Source of the DNA: Panagrolaimus kolymaensis
Taxonomy: Eukaryota; Nematoda; Chromadorea; Rhabditida; Panagrolaimidae
Direction of reading: 5' to 3'
Assembly: GCA_028622995.1 (NCBI GenBank)
Contig: JAJQJQ010000030.1
Location: forward strand, 2,604,001-2,668,000
Length of the DNA stretch: 64,000 nt
A program made the position numbers and the translations under genes. Within the stretch, counting starts at the first letter, position 1; each line of letters opens with the position of its first letter. Of the stretch, positions 11,001 through 24,384 are shown piece by piece. The notes under the pieces are model-generated. The model saw nothing but the letters and a program-made list of their open reading frames with translations, was not told where the DNA came from and did no database searches.

Positions 11001-14000
11001 TTCACGACAACAATAAAACTGATAAAATTCTTGATACAGCAAAAAATCTTGTAATTGATAATGAATTTCAAATAAGATTTGGTAGGGTTCCTCAATTTCA
11101 TACCGAGCTGGACAAGAATCTTAAGGCTGCTCAATATCTTATACGATTTTATTGGCAAATGAAAAAATTATTAAAATTTAATAAAAGATTAATGCTTGTA
11201 AATTTATATTATAATTCAGAAATTACAAACAGCAATAATGAAGTTTCAAGTTATTACACTCTGCAACTTCCATCTTTAATAAAACTAATTGAAACGAACA
11301 ACAAAATTATTTTAGATGCAAATGAATGTCAAGAATTTATGAAGCTGAAAGGATTCCAAAGTAAAGCATTCAGATATTTATTTTCTGAAATAACCGATTC
11401 GAATATTGAAATTTATGGAAACGAAAAATATGGAACCATTGAAGAATTTGAAATATGGAAAGGAAAAAATTTAATTCAACTATATTTTGATGGACATAAA
11501 TTTTTTAATATTACACCGGATTTAAACTTTCGAAAACTCAATGCTGCGAGAAACAACACAATATGGGATTTAGAATTCAAAGAAAATCAAAATCGATTAA
11601 TTAAATATTCTTGGGATTATAAAACAGATGAAGATAAAAATAATTTTGCTTCCTATTTCATGCCTTCGTTTTATGCAACTGTTATTGAATGGATAGATTG
11701 TTATATAGCTTCGACCAATAACGAATCGAATTTATTGAAAATACTTCATGAAAGATTTGAAATTGATGGAAATCATCTTTCAATAGCTGATTTTCAATTT
11801 TTAATTTCCACCGCAATTTTTTTACAAACTCAATGCGAAGTATCTTCAGAATTTATCGTAAATTTAGCCTTTTCTGTTCCTCAAACAAAATTGGTCGATA
11901 CTTTTTTTATTACTCGACTTGAAAGCCAATGGCGAACTCAATTAACTTGTGTAAAAAAGATTTCACAAATTTTGCAATCCATTACAAATAATCGCTTAAA
12001 AATATTGTTAGCTACAAAGCTTCAAAATGATTCTTATATCAAGAACGAAATTGATGAAGAAATTATCCAAAAACTTTTATTAATGCTTCGCCATACTTCG
12101 ACAAACAACCATCAGCTTGAGAAAATGAATATTGAAGAATGGAAAGAAGCATCCTCAAGACAAATGTATTTTGATGTTAGCGATAAAATAAAAAATTTTG
12201 GTAGCATCGGTTTCTATATAATTTCTTTAAAACAACAAGGCAGATTAGAAGCGAATGCATTGGAAAAATTATTAATTGATGAAACTAAAGAATATCACAT
12301 TCCTGAAAAACTTATAGCTCAAGTGTGTTCTTTGATAAGCCACAATGAAATTAATTTTAATTCTGAATATGCTTCAAAACTGGATGCACTTTTAACGAAA
12401 ATAACTGAGTACAGTGAATATGAAAAAAATGGAAAACATGTTTTGATAACCAATGAATTAGATCAAGTTAGAATGATCCAAAAAGTACAAAACTCTGAAT
12501 CTTACAAAAGAGTTATTTCGGAAAAGGAAAGGACTATTCAGGATATATCTGAATTAATCATAGGCGTCCATGATAACGCTCATCAAGAAGAAGAGAGGAA
12601 AACAGCTTCACAAAGTATTGCATTTTTGTTGTCAGTCAAAGAAAATGAAACTACCAAACTTTTAAACAAAATCGACGAATGTATACAAATGCTTACAAGC
12701 GGAAAAATTAATTTAAGACCCACTCAAAAAATGACTATTATGTATGCAGTTGAAAGCGATGATACCCATCTACTTTCTCAAGTTAATACAGGCGAAGGAA
12801 AATCTTATATTGTTGCATCAATCGCAATTATTCGTGCACTTCAAAAAAATAAGGTAGGTTGGAATTTGATAGGAGAAATAAATAACTCGAAAAATAATGC
12901 AGAATTAAAAACACTAAAAGCTAAAATTTACAGGATGGTTCCCATTTCAAAGCGGTCGATATTATTACATCTTCATCGGTCTTAGCTCAACGAGATGCTT
13001 TAGAAATGCAAAAACTTTATGAATCCATGAATCTTAATGTTGATCACAATTGTCATGAAGATTTAGAAAAACGAAAACAAGCATACAAAGCCAACGTAGT
13101 TTATGGCGAAATTGGTCGATTTCAAAGAGATTATCTTCTTCATAATTTTTATCGTAAAAATATTCTTGGTGATCGAGATCGTCAACATTGTTGCGTGATC
13201 GTAGATGAAGTTGATAATATGCTTCTCGATAACGGAAATAACATGCTGTATCTAAGTCATAGCGTTCCTGGCATGGATTTATTAGATTCATTGTTTGTAT
13301 ATTTACAAAAAATTATTTGTATTCCAACAACAAAAAAAGATGGTGACAAAGAAAAGGCATTTATAACAAAAACTATTTACACTGAAATCATGTCAGATTT
13401 GTTGGGAAGAATTTCAAAAGAAGAAATAGAATTAATTGCAAATTCGCCCCAAGCTAAAGGAAGCTGCTTCGCAGTTTGGAGTTGTTTGATCAACGAGCAA
13501 ATAATTGATTCAGAAGGGTATTTATTGATTCAATGTAAAAATAATTTTGATAATATAAAATCAAAACTTTCATTATCTTTGGAATCACTGACTACCAAAG
13601 CACATTCAGACAAAATTGTTACATGCCTAAAAATAATTATAAATCGTCGACGTGAAATTAATATTCCTGCTTATTTGATTCCTTTTGTTCGAAGACATTT
13701 AATTGAGTATATTGAAAATGCCAAGCGAGCGCTATTTATGAATCCCAATGAAGCTTATGTCGTTGATGTCGATCATACACGTCAAGACAGTGACATTACA
13801 CCAAAAGTAACAATTATCGATCAAAATACTGGAGTTGATTTAGCCACTTCACAATGGAGCGAAGGGCTTCATCAATGTATGCAAATTAAACACAGCTGCC
13901 GATTGAATCCAATTTCAATGAAAGCTGTGTTTGTTTCAAACGTAAATTATTTAAAAGGTTATTCAAAAATTAATGGTTTAAGTGGAACTCTTGGATCTAT

Positions 14001-17000
14001 TGAAGAAAGTAAAACTTTGGTTGAACTTTATGGAGCTGAATTAATTAAGCTTCCTACGTTTAAAGTTAAAAGACTTTACGAACACGTTCCAATTATTTCT
14101 AAAGAAGAATCTGAATGGTTAGATTCAATTTTTGAAGAAGTTGAGGATCAAGTTAAAGCCGATAGATCAGTGCTAATTGTTTGTCGATCTATTGCCGAAG
14201 TGCTTCAAGTTAATGATGGGTTAATAAAACGATATAAAGAATTAGTAAATCCTAACAAAAACTTAATAAAATGTTATGAAAATTTAATAGTTTATCGACG
14301 AGAATTCGATGAATTTGAATTTAATGGAAACAACAGTCTTCGGACAGGTGAGGAGTTTGCTATTATTACTTAGGCTTTGAAGTTATCAAAATTTATCTAA
14401 ATACTTTTTATTATTTCTTAATTTATTTTTTTTTAATTTTATTAATCAATATTTAAAATATAAGATTATTAAATTTTCAGGCCATCTTATAATTGCCACA
14501 AATCTTGCTGGACGAGGCACTGATATCAAATTAAGTCCAGAATTAAAAGAAGCTGGAGGGCTTCATGTAATTATTTCATTTTTACCTGATAATTCTCGAA
14601 TAGAAGATCAAGCTTATGGACGAGCCGCGCGAAGCGGAGATCCTGGTTCGGGACAAATTATAGCTATCACAAATCAAATCGATGGAACAGGAAATGCTCC
14701 ATCAGTTTTTGATTTAAAAATCTTTCGTGATAATGCAGAAGTCCAAAGATTAAAATCCATGTCAGATTATTATAATTTTCACACAAAAATTGAAGAAGAA
14801 TGCCTCAATGCATTTAAACAATATTGCCTCGAAGCTTTGGGAAATATGAATGATAGCAAAAAAAGGGAAAATGGAATTCCAACTGAAGAAGAAATAATTT
14901 ATTTTGCATTACTTGATGAATGGGCGTTATGGTTAGATTCTCAATCAGCCGCAATAAAACAATGCGCCCAAGATCGAAGTTCTCATCAAAAAACTCAAAT
15001 TATAGCATCAGTGCGGGAATTTCTGAAAGAACATCCAATTTTTCCGATTTATGAAGCCTTAAAATGGATTAATTTTCCACAACCAACTTTATCGTTGGGA
15101 TTAATAAAAATAAATGAAAACAAAATTGAAGAAGCTGAAATAATTTTTGATCGAATTATTTTTACTTTTCCAGAGTTTGCTGGAGTTGCATGCTATTACA
15201 AAGGAATCATCACCCAAAGAAAAGTAAGAAAAGTGAAAAATATCCCCAAAATTGGTGGTGAGAATAGTCGATGGATAAAACGATGCGCAAACAAAGTTGG
15301 AATGACAATAAATGATTTCATTAATCCCAAATTGAACAAATTTGGCAGAGGTGTACCTGATAAATATTGTGAAATAGATGAAAATGAAAAAATAAGAACA
15401 GAAGATTACTTTGCCCAAGCAATCGGGGCATTTAATTATAATATAGAAAAAAAGGAAGACCTTAATACCCTTGTATCATATCTACAACAAGCCGCTCGAT
15501 TTGGTTGTATAAAATCCGATGGATTTAAAAATCAAACAAATGATACTAAAGTTGTAAATGATGCTTTAATAACGAGTGCATATGATATGATTGGTCATCC
15601 AGTAAATTATCTAACTTTTGTTGCTGATGAAGCTAAAACAATTGAAAAAAAGTTTGAAGCATACGAAAAATTTTTATATTTATCTTCCGAAGGATATGTG
15701 TCCCCAAAAACGATAAATCATAGCATATTGGCAAGCCAATTCGAAATTCTAAAAAATAAATATATGATATCAAAAACTAAAGTTCAAAGAGTTTTTAACA
15801 ACTTTATAAATGATGGAAACTGCCCAGAATTTTATGGTAGAACAGTGCTACAAGAAAATGAAATTAAAAAAGCTTTTAAATTGCCAAGTCGAGAAGAATT
15901 TTGGGGTTTTCTAGAGTGCTATGGATGCTTTGAAACCCATGAGGAATTTTATATTCTTGATGTGACCTCCTCGAGTGATGGAGAAATAAAAGAAATAAAA
16001 AATTTGAAACCATTTAAACCACCAAAAGCTCAATCATTCAGTATTCAATTAAGCGATTACGATTTAACTTCAAAAAAATTATATAAAGCTTCTGAAATTG
16101 AAAATGCATTTAAAGGCAATGAAACTAAGTTTCGATGGCTCAAATCCATGAAATACTTAATTAGAGATGCTTCAGCCATAGTAAACATAAAAAATTATGT
16201 TCAAACAGCTTTCATGCCAAATTATGATTATTTTGTTATTGAAGATTTAGCTGAATGGTTGGAAGTTGAAATATCTGAAGTTGAATGGATTATTGAAAAG
16301 TTAATTCAAATGAAAACCATCAAAGTTGAAACTGTGATATTGTCTAAATTAAATAACGAAAACATTAACTTAGATTTAGATATTCCAGAAAAAGAAATTC
16401 AAAAATATAAAAGTTTCCTCAATATGTCGTCCCAACTTCAATCATTGGATGATATTAACTTAGATGTGATAAAAGTTATTTTTAATCAAAGAGATGAAGA
16501 AGAAGCTTTAAACATATATAAAGATTTAATTCATCATAAAATTATTATACCGTACCAAAAAGATTTTTACTTTCAAGATATTGATTCTTTAAAATGCTTT
16601 TATCTTCCCGAATGCTTAAGGGATTCAATTGAAATGTTTTTATTCAACAAATTTGCATACACTTTTGCATATCACAGCTTATTTAAAAGCTTACAAGCAG
16701 CTTCAGTGGAAAAAAATTCGGAAGCAACAAAAATACCATTAATGCTAGCGTGGAAACCGCATGAAAATTTTATGGAAGATTTAATCAAATTTGGATTTAT
16801 CCATGATCACAAACTTGAAACGCGTGAAAAAGAGTTTATCGATGAAGAATATCAAGAAAAAATGAAAGAAATTGAAAAGAAAATTAAATCCCGATTATTT
16901 ATAAAGCCTGCAACTTTGATGGGAACAAGAAATTATTTTAATATCGAAAATGTTGAAGCTGGTGAAGATATTTTGATTCAAACAATAAACTCCATGAAAC

Positions 17001-18782
17001 AAGTTGGAAAAATAGGCGAAAATTATTGGCATATTTTTTGGACATTTCTTTCCATAGCTGTGGGCATTTTCAAAGCTTGCACTTGGATTGGATTAATTTC
17101 GTTAGCCACCAAAATTTTGTCGGATTTTAATTCATATTATACTCAATCTTTAATTGTTATTGCTGCAATAGGAACCATGCTTTATTTTATTCAAATAGAA
17201 AAAGCGAAATACATCACTCAAACACCAAGAGAAAGTCCACGAGAACGATACGCAAAAATAATTAATTTCCATGGAAATAATATTAAAATTAATGAAAAAA
17301 GTATGAAAGAAACTAAACTTGGAAGTGTAAGTTTTTTAAAGGGTAAAATTTCTTGGTAATTTTTTGATAAACCAAAATTTATTGTGTTGAGGAAAGAATC
17401 GGAAGATTTTGACTCCAATAGTTGAAGGGCAGAAAATTTTAAATACATAGCTAAAATCAATAATATATTTTTTAGATTATTGCCATATCTATAAAATCAA
17501 AATTCAGCGATGATATTTTGGAGCTTGATGAGTTAAATTTTGTTGTTGATCCTTGGAAATCAATAACCCCTTCAGTTGTCGACATGGGGCCTAGAAAAAT
17601 GGCGCGGTTAGCTATAAATTTTTTGAACGAACCTCATAATTGGAAAAAATTCCATGATGCTATTCGAGATTTTTTAACAAGAGTTAAACCTCAAATTGTT
17701 TCATCATATTTTCGTTTGCTTCAGAAGAACAACAAAGATAATGGAGACTTTAATATTGAAAATTGTATAAACGTATTTGAAACAGACGACGACAACCAAT
17801 TAAAACTTAAAATGAATGAAGCTGAAAAGAAATTAATAAAATCTTTAATATCCAAAGTCATAGAAGACTGCATCGTTGGACTTCAAGAAATTAATAATAA
17901 AAATGGCGATGATTCAATGGATGAGGAGGAACCACCTTTAATTGATCCATATTCATTTAATTTTTTTGAAGAAGACTCCCATGACGATGAAGAGAAGAAC
18001 AATGATCTTAAAGAAGCGCAAAAATTAAGCAAAAAATTTAGCAACAAATTGAGAAAACAAATAAAGCAGGTCTACAATGAAGAAGTAACCACTCAAATTA
18101 CAAAACCCATAATCAATTTGTTTTCAAAATATGTTGTAGAAATAAATTCAAAAACAGAAGAATCAGAAAAAAATTTTTCAAAGTTTTTGGAAGATAATTC
18201 AAATGAAAAACTTGCCATGGAAGAAAGAGAAAAGCAAGTGGTGGCATTTCAATCCATGCCATTCATAGTTCAAGATCTTCATAACATGATTCGCGCGATT
18301 TATGAAAATCAACCAAGCAAGCAATTGCTACGTGTAGCAATTTTACACGGTCATGCATTATTTAAAGAATCAATGAAAGAAATTGTGGATATATTATTTA
18401 TTATTTTTGAACGGCATGATGCCTCCTTAGAAAATATAAATGTGGCAATGAATGATAATGGTTTTATCCAACCATTTTCCAGTTCAGCAAATAAAGAAAA
18501 ATTGTGAGCTAACATTTTCTATTAAAAAAATTTTGTCGCCTTTTTTCTAATATTTTAATTAATTTAAGGCCAGGAAAAATCATCAACATTAGCTTAACCT
18601 TACACAATGGCAATTTTTATATTTGTCAAAATGATTCGAAAAAAAATATTAAAAATAACACAAATGCTGCTTATATAGGAACTTGCCTATTTGAATCCAT
18701 CACAAAATATTGTCCAGAAGAAAGCGAAGTCACTAAACAAGGGGAAGAAGCTTTTAGAAATGCGATTTTAAGCTATTTATAA
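8072..18782 (+). CDS. giant SecA-like ATPase with collagen-like repeats
   Basis: Six exons join in frame to 3410 residues: 8072-8117, 8169-12853, 12934-14347, 14481-17326, 17476-18503, 18569-18782. AATAAA follows the stop. The SecA motor is complete in order: Walker A as NTGEGKS (about residue 1557), the LAQRDALEM segment, the DEVD box (IVDEVDN, about 1667), the preprotein-crosslinking region ([12 protein letters not shown], about 1888; [10 protein letters not shown], about 1925), and the motif V/VI block ([11 protein letters not shown], about 2056, then GLHV and [11 protein letters not shown]). N-terminal to it are two Gly-Asn-Gly/Lys-rich collagen-like stretches (about 336-402 and 483-548) around a Trp-rich insert. 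After the motor come a TPR-like repeat (about 2255-2295) and two hydrophobic helices (about 2892-2955). There is no signal peptide. Bacterial SecA is about 850-900 residues and drives protein export. Introns, host-like AT content and nematode neighbours argue against contamination. Function in an animal is unknown. Confidence 0.85.
9131..9765 (+). repeat. two collagen-like Gly-rich coding segments
   Basis: Within the large second exon of the SecA-like gene, 9131-9330 and 9571-9765 encode runs with Gly at about every third position, rich in Asn, Lys, Asp and Glu ([26 protein letters not shown]-type units). They are separated by about 80 residues rich in aromatic residues. There is no hydroxyproline-type GPP pattern, so a true triple helix is uncertain; a Gly-rich beta-helical or spacer structure is also possible. 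The antisense strand reads as Pro-rich ORFs, which are shadows. Confidence 0.75.
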
Positions 18783-19074
18783 ATTATATGATGATATTTA
18801 AATAAAACTTGCATTTAATTTTTAAAACTTAATTAATTTTTTTGATATATGCACTTTAGTTAATTTAAATATGTTTAATTTTCTTTTAATAAAAATAAAA
18901 AATTTGTTTCAAAGTATTAATAAAAAATTTTTATTTCTTGAAAAATAAATATATGTGCTGAAAGAAAAAAAAACAATTTTTGCGCTTTTCATATAATTAT
19001 TTTTGTTTATTGCAACAACAAAGATAAAAGAAAAATATCAAAGATTAAATAAAGTAAAGTCCATTACAAATATT
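18783..19074. other. convergent 3' intergenic spacer
   Basis: About 290 bases between the stop codons of the SecA-like gene and the opposing 931-codon gene. AATAAA on the plus strand at 18801-18806 and TTTATT (minus-strand AATAAA) at 19006-19011 are likely poly(A) signals for the two genes. Confidence 0.5.
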
Positions 19075-22000
19075 CTAAACACTTTTTTTTATCCACTTCT
19101 TGCCGTCTTGGGATAAAATAAACTCAGTGCTTTCTGAAGTAGTATTAATTATTTCCATAACTAAATTAATAATTTCTTCCTGATTTTCAGGTGAATTATC
19201 TGAATTAATTGCCTCAGTATAGGCTATGATAGCAATAACGATCATATCTTCTGTCATTAAATAATTATCATATTTAGTTTTTTCTCTTTTTTTATATTTT
19301 TCAATCAAAAATCTTTCAATTTCTTTTAAAATTTCCATTGTTTCAGTAATGAATGCCTTAGAAGTAATATTATCTTTATCGCTAATACTTTGAAGGAATT
19401 CATTTTTAGCATCATTATCTGTCTAAAAAAGAAACTTCCTTAAATTCAATTTAGTTTAAAAATAAATATTCGATTCCAAAAAGCTGCTTCTCTATTTTTA
19501 ATTAGTGAACAAATTTTAAAATTAAAAATAAAAGAATAATGCTTTTTTTGTTTGAAAAAACTTACATTGAAATTTGAAATTTTCTTCAGAATTATTTGAT
19601 GACACGCACAGATAGCTTCAATAGATTTGAATTTTAATATTTTTACAAAATTGAATGTTGCAATAATAATTTTTCCTTGATAATTTGAAGAAGGGCTTTC
19701 TTTACCAAATTGGTGAATTAGTCTTGCATAATCGTTCACTGTCATTATTGGTGTTGTCATGCCAATAGAATCCATAAAAAATTCTAATCCACATGAAGTC
19801 AAGTTTTTAATCATTTTTTCAAATTCATTTATTTCAACTTCATTAGTTAATCTATGTTGTTGATCGATATTTTTGATATTACTTAAAAAGGTTTTATTAT
19901 CTTCTTCAGATGATTTGTTGTTTTCTTTTTTATTAAAAACTTTTGTTTCAGCCATTAAAAGTTTTTCGTTTGACATTGTATTTGAATCGTTGTTAGTTGT
20001 TGATTCATAAACTTTACCATTTTCCTCATCAGTTTTTAATTTTTCTAAATAACCGTTTACAATATTTGAATTTTTATATTCTCGTTTGTATGCAGCAAAC
20101 GCAGTTCCATCAATATTTAATTGGCCATTTATTAGGAGAACGCCACCGTTTTTTATTGCAAGCGTATTTTTTGTAAAAGCAACAGGACTAAAAAAAATCG
20201 AATTTATTTGATAAATATAAATTTATGTTAACTCACCAAATAAAATCCTTAATATTATCAAGAGTTTTTAATGAACGAACACGCTGTCGTCGTCCATTAA
20301 TAATTTCTTCATTATCTTGATTTTTTATTTGAAGTATTTCTTTTTCTAAATAGTCATTGGCTGCTTTTTTACCAACTTTTATATCATCGTCAACATTATC
20401 CTAAAAAACGATAGGGAAAAAGATATTGTTTTTTAGGGGAAGAAAATTACTTACAAATCTAACATGTTCATCTTTCAAGCTCCCTCTGGACATTTTTTCT
20501 GAAAATATGCCGCCGATATTCTGAGTTTGCTAAAATTAAAATTATTCAAACAAATAATTATTATATCCGTTAACTTCGTTCCTTACTTCTTGAGAAATTT
20601 TAACTTTTTGCTCATTTATAACAACGTTGAGCTCTTTCACGATTTTTGCTTCTTCAAAAGCGTTTTTTGCAACTATTTTCGTTGATTCAGAAATACCATT
20701 TGTATGCGACTTTGTATCCCATATTTTTTCTTCTCGACAATATTCAACTGTTTCATCAGTAGCTGTTATGGATGAATTGTACCTAAAAATTTCTTATAAA
20801 ATATAAAGATCTTTTTTTAATATTTTTTCTCACCATTTCGGACATTTTTCAAAACCAGTTTTACTTACACATACTAAGCCCTTAATTATATCATAAAAAA
20901 TTTCTTGATTAGGAGAAATTGTGATTCCTTTAGATTCTTCATTTTTTTCATTCGTTAAAAAAGTTGTTTTATCCGACCAAATATCATTTGAATCACCGAT
21001 GTTGTATGAATTAAAATTTGCCGCTTTATCGGCGATATATTTCCTTTTAATTTTTTCAAAAATATTCTTAGCAGCCATAGGTGATGTTATAATTCCATAA
21101 CATTGGAATAAAGACGTAGTAAATTTAAAATAATCCGCTACTGTGCATTGTTTTTTATATAACATGCTTACAAGAACACTAACGATGGAAGTTAAAGAAA
21201 GGATGCATCGAGCTCCAGTAAAAAGGGTTAAAAACCATTGTATTTCCCCTTTCAAATCGTCATATTTTGCTTTTATCAAATCCGTTTTCTTTTCCTTTAG
21301 TGCTTCATCGATCCGCCATTTATTCATTGGATCATGAAAGGTATTTAAAACTGTGGAAATGATTAAAGCAATGTCTCCTATTAGGTTCTTATATTCCTCA
21401 TCATGGGTAAATTTGTCATAAAATGAATGACCAGATCTTAAATTTGTCAATTTAAGCTTCAGAAATGTGACACAGGAAAATAGTTTTATAAATTTTTATA
21501 ATACTTACATTGCTATAGTAATACCCAATCGCATATAAGGATGCCAATTTATTTTATATTGGTCGAGAATTGCATTTATTTCCATTGCAACATTTTCTGA
21601 GAATGCTTTAGCAAATGCAAATTTTGCAAGTCCCAAAGTTATGGAATTAACATACGAAAATCCTTTCATTGTCTTTCCTTTACCAAATTCAACATATGAG
21701 CAAGAAGGAGATTCATAAACTTGTAATTCCAAAAATGGAATGTTTTCATTAAAGGATAAAGAAGTATCACCATAATTTCCATGCGTTGGATAACAACATA
21801 AAGATGGTACAATTTTATTAGATTTTAAAAATTCATTCCAATCTTTATAAACCCGACAATTTAAGTCTACATACTTATCTTCGGCACCGGCTTTGAAATA
21901 AAAAACTAAAACACAGCTTGTTATTATTTTGATTAGTTAAAGCCAATTATATGTAAATTAAATTTCTAAAAAAATTCATGCAATTTATATTACCTGGCAC

Positions 22001-22438
22001 TATCATTTCTTTATTCTTTCCGATAAACGCCATAACATATACAACGTTTAAATACATGTCTTTTTTAGATGGATCTTTATACATTTGTATTTTTTGCCTA
22101 ATTTTGCGTGCAATTTTTCGCTGCATACCCGAATAACAATTTTTAAGGTTTCTTTTTAACTTTTCAGATGAGGGCTAAAAATATTATTTTTTTAGTTGTG
22201 ATGTCTTTCAAAAAACAAAAAGACCCACTTCTCCAAAAGCTGAAATTAAAATTTTAATTTCAATTCGATGATTTTCATCAGATTTATCGTATTTTCTTCC
22301 TGCAGTTGCAACGTGAAAATGGTTTTGCATTTTTGTAGCATTTTTAAGCCATTTTTCCCAATCTTTCCAAGTCCATTTCAGTTCATTCAAAGGAGGCATG
22401 AGAGGAATATTTGGAGGTTCATCATTTTTAACTTCCAT
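19075..22438 (-). CDS. unrecognised 931-aa protein, convergent with SecA-like gene
   Basis: Nine exons join in one frame: 22438-22229, 22174-21994, 21905-21509, 21436-20834, 20782-20587, 20529-20455, 20400-20237, 20187-19566, 19422-19075 (2796 coding bases). The frame is also open upstream of the chosen ATG to an acceptor near 22470, so a further 5' exon is possible. The N-terminal part contains a Trp-rich segment (LKWTWKDWEKWLKNA). The middle has a hydrophobic stretch of about 25 residues (about 330-355: LTSIVSVLVSMLYKKQ). The C-terminal half is helical and rich in K, E and N, with GGVLLINGQLNIDGTAFAAY as a distinctive core. No enzyme motif or known domain is visible. Tail-to-tail placement with the SecA-like gene may be chance or may mark a functional pair; the sequence alone cannot say. 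Confidence 0.65.
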
Positions 22439-23140
22439 AATGAAAACACTCTGATCACTGTTTTTTGTCTAAAAAATAAAATTAATATAGTTCAAATTAG
22501 TTATAACAAAATATTTTTTATAAAAAAATGACAATCTTTCGATATTTAGCAATCAAAAAGCAAATTTTTGGATTCAATATTTAAAATTTTTGTTTGTTTG
22601 TTTTCTAATAGAGGCAGGCTACAATTAACAATTATTTGCAGTCAAAAACTATATTCTTTTTAAAAAAGGTGCAGCCGTTTTAAATGAACAAGAGAAGAAA
22701 AAAATTCTTCTTTATTATCATGCTCGTTAGGAAAGAAAATGAAAACGTTAAATACTTTTACTGATAAAAAAACAAAAAAGCTAAAAATAATGAGTACATA
22801 TTTAATTTTTTCATGTTTTTTAAGGGAAAATATATTTTTAAAAAATAAGAAATTTCTTTTAATTTACAATAAGTTCTGTTTCGTTGATTAATGCAAAGTT
22901 TGAAATCCAAGCATATCTAATTTGATATAACAACTTTGGTTCCAGCATGGTATTTATTAAATGCAAATAAAAATTTAGTCAAAACAAATTTAAAACAAAA
23001 CCAGAAATTTCTTAGACTATCAGAATTTCAGAGCTTTCACAAACATTTTTGGCACCTCAAAAACCGATAAAAAAAAACAAATAAAACAATAATTTAAAGA
23101 AATTTTTTTTTGCTGTAAAATTTCGTGAAACAACATATTT
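22439..23140. other. intergenic
   Basis: About 700 bases of AT-rich DNA between two minus-strand genes. A candidate extra 5' exon of the 931-codon gene could begin near 22469 (TTTTTTAG acceptor). Nothing else is supported. Confidence 0.4.
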
Positions 23141-24384
23141 TTAAAATCGCACTGGTGGAGTAAAATGTGTAATTCCTAAACTCATTCTTCTGGTATCTTT
23201 AAAATATCGAACAATAAATCTTCGATACGGTTTAACAAAATATAGCACACAAAAAGCATCAAAAATAATATGCAGCGATGCAAAGGGAAGTGCAAAATTT
23301 GCATACCAACTTCCATTGGTTGTTTGAAACATAAATCCGATAACTAAACAAGCTAATGGAATTGCAACCAAAATTACTATAATTAAAAGTTGGACTAACA
23401 AAGTTCTAAAAAAATTTAATATGCAAATTTTATTTTTTCTTTGAAGTCGAAAACTTACTTGTAAAGCATTTTATGCATTTCTAAAGTCCCTTTTGAAACA
23501 TGTCCGCTAACTTTCTTAAGTCGAATTATAAAAAGAATATTAAGAAAAACAAATAATAAAATTGCGCCAATAATCCAAAATACTACAATGTAAATGAAAA
23601 CCATAATTAATTCACCATTAAAAGTTGGATGAAGCCCAAAAGTATTGGGTAAATATTGATATAATTCTGTCAAAGCCGGGACCTCTTCGGCAAGTTTTTG
23701 TTTTAACAAATAAGGGTCGCGTTCAATAAAAATTAAGATAACTAAAAATATTTTAATTTTTTTAATAAAGAAAAAATTTTTCTGTGAAAAAATAAAATCT
23801 CAAGTTTTGCTCTTGTTTTTTGAAGATATTAAATTTTTAAACAAAAGTATTTAGAATAAAAAACAAAAATTATTATGATAACATTTCTACTTACCAGTGA
23901 ATGATGCCCAAACAATAACCAAAACCACTAAACAAACTAAAATAATTAAATATTTAAATCGATTTAATATATGTGTCATATTTATTTCAAATAACGACAA
24001 TACTCTAACAATCAATGAAATAAAAAATGCCACTATAGTTCCAATTGCACAAAATAAAATTAAGCTTGCTTGAATAAATGGATATTTTTCGGGAATTGGA
24101 AAATGGCTATAAAAACTCATGACCGGAAGTGGCCAATGAAAAACAGGAGAATAAATAAAAAATAAAACTTCAACCAAAAAATTAAAAGTTGATTGAATAA
24201 AAATTGTTTGTTTGAATGTTCCCATTTGCTTCGTGGAAGCCCGCCAGATTATGTAACCCAAAATAATATAAACTCCAATGGAAATAAAAAATGTTAAATC
24301 CATAAATAATCGAGAATAATATTGAAATTTTGGATGATAAAATTCATCCAAAGTTATATTTTTCCAACAACTTAACGAAAACAT
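23141..24384 (-). CDS. serpentine chemoreceptor, Srh/Str superfamily
   Basis: Three exons, 24384-23895, 23741-23459 and 23405-23141, join to 345 residues. Seven hydrophobic segments can be counted (first at about 25-50: FFISIGVYIILGYIIW; last at about 295-325). A kinked pattern of Pro-rich extracellular residues (PVFHWPLPVM) follows TM2, and the last helix ends in KPYRRFIV, the hallmark of the Str/Srh/Sri-type nematode receptors. These act in chemosensory neurons through G proteins. No frame break is visible and all three splice junctions are canonical, so the gene looks intact. Exact subfamily (Srh versus Sri) would need a profile search. Confidence 0.8.

Noticed and set aside
8072..18782. 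Bacterial contamination or endosymbiont SecA
   Set aside because: The motor is interrupted by GT-AG introns with nematode-type acceptors, base composition equals the neighbours, and the flanking genes are clearly animal.
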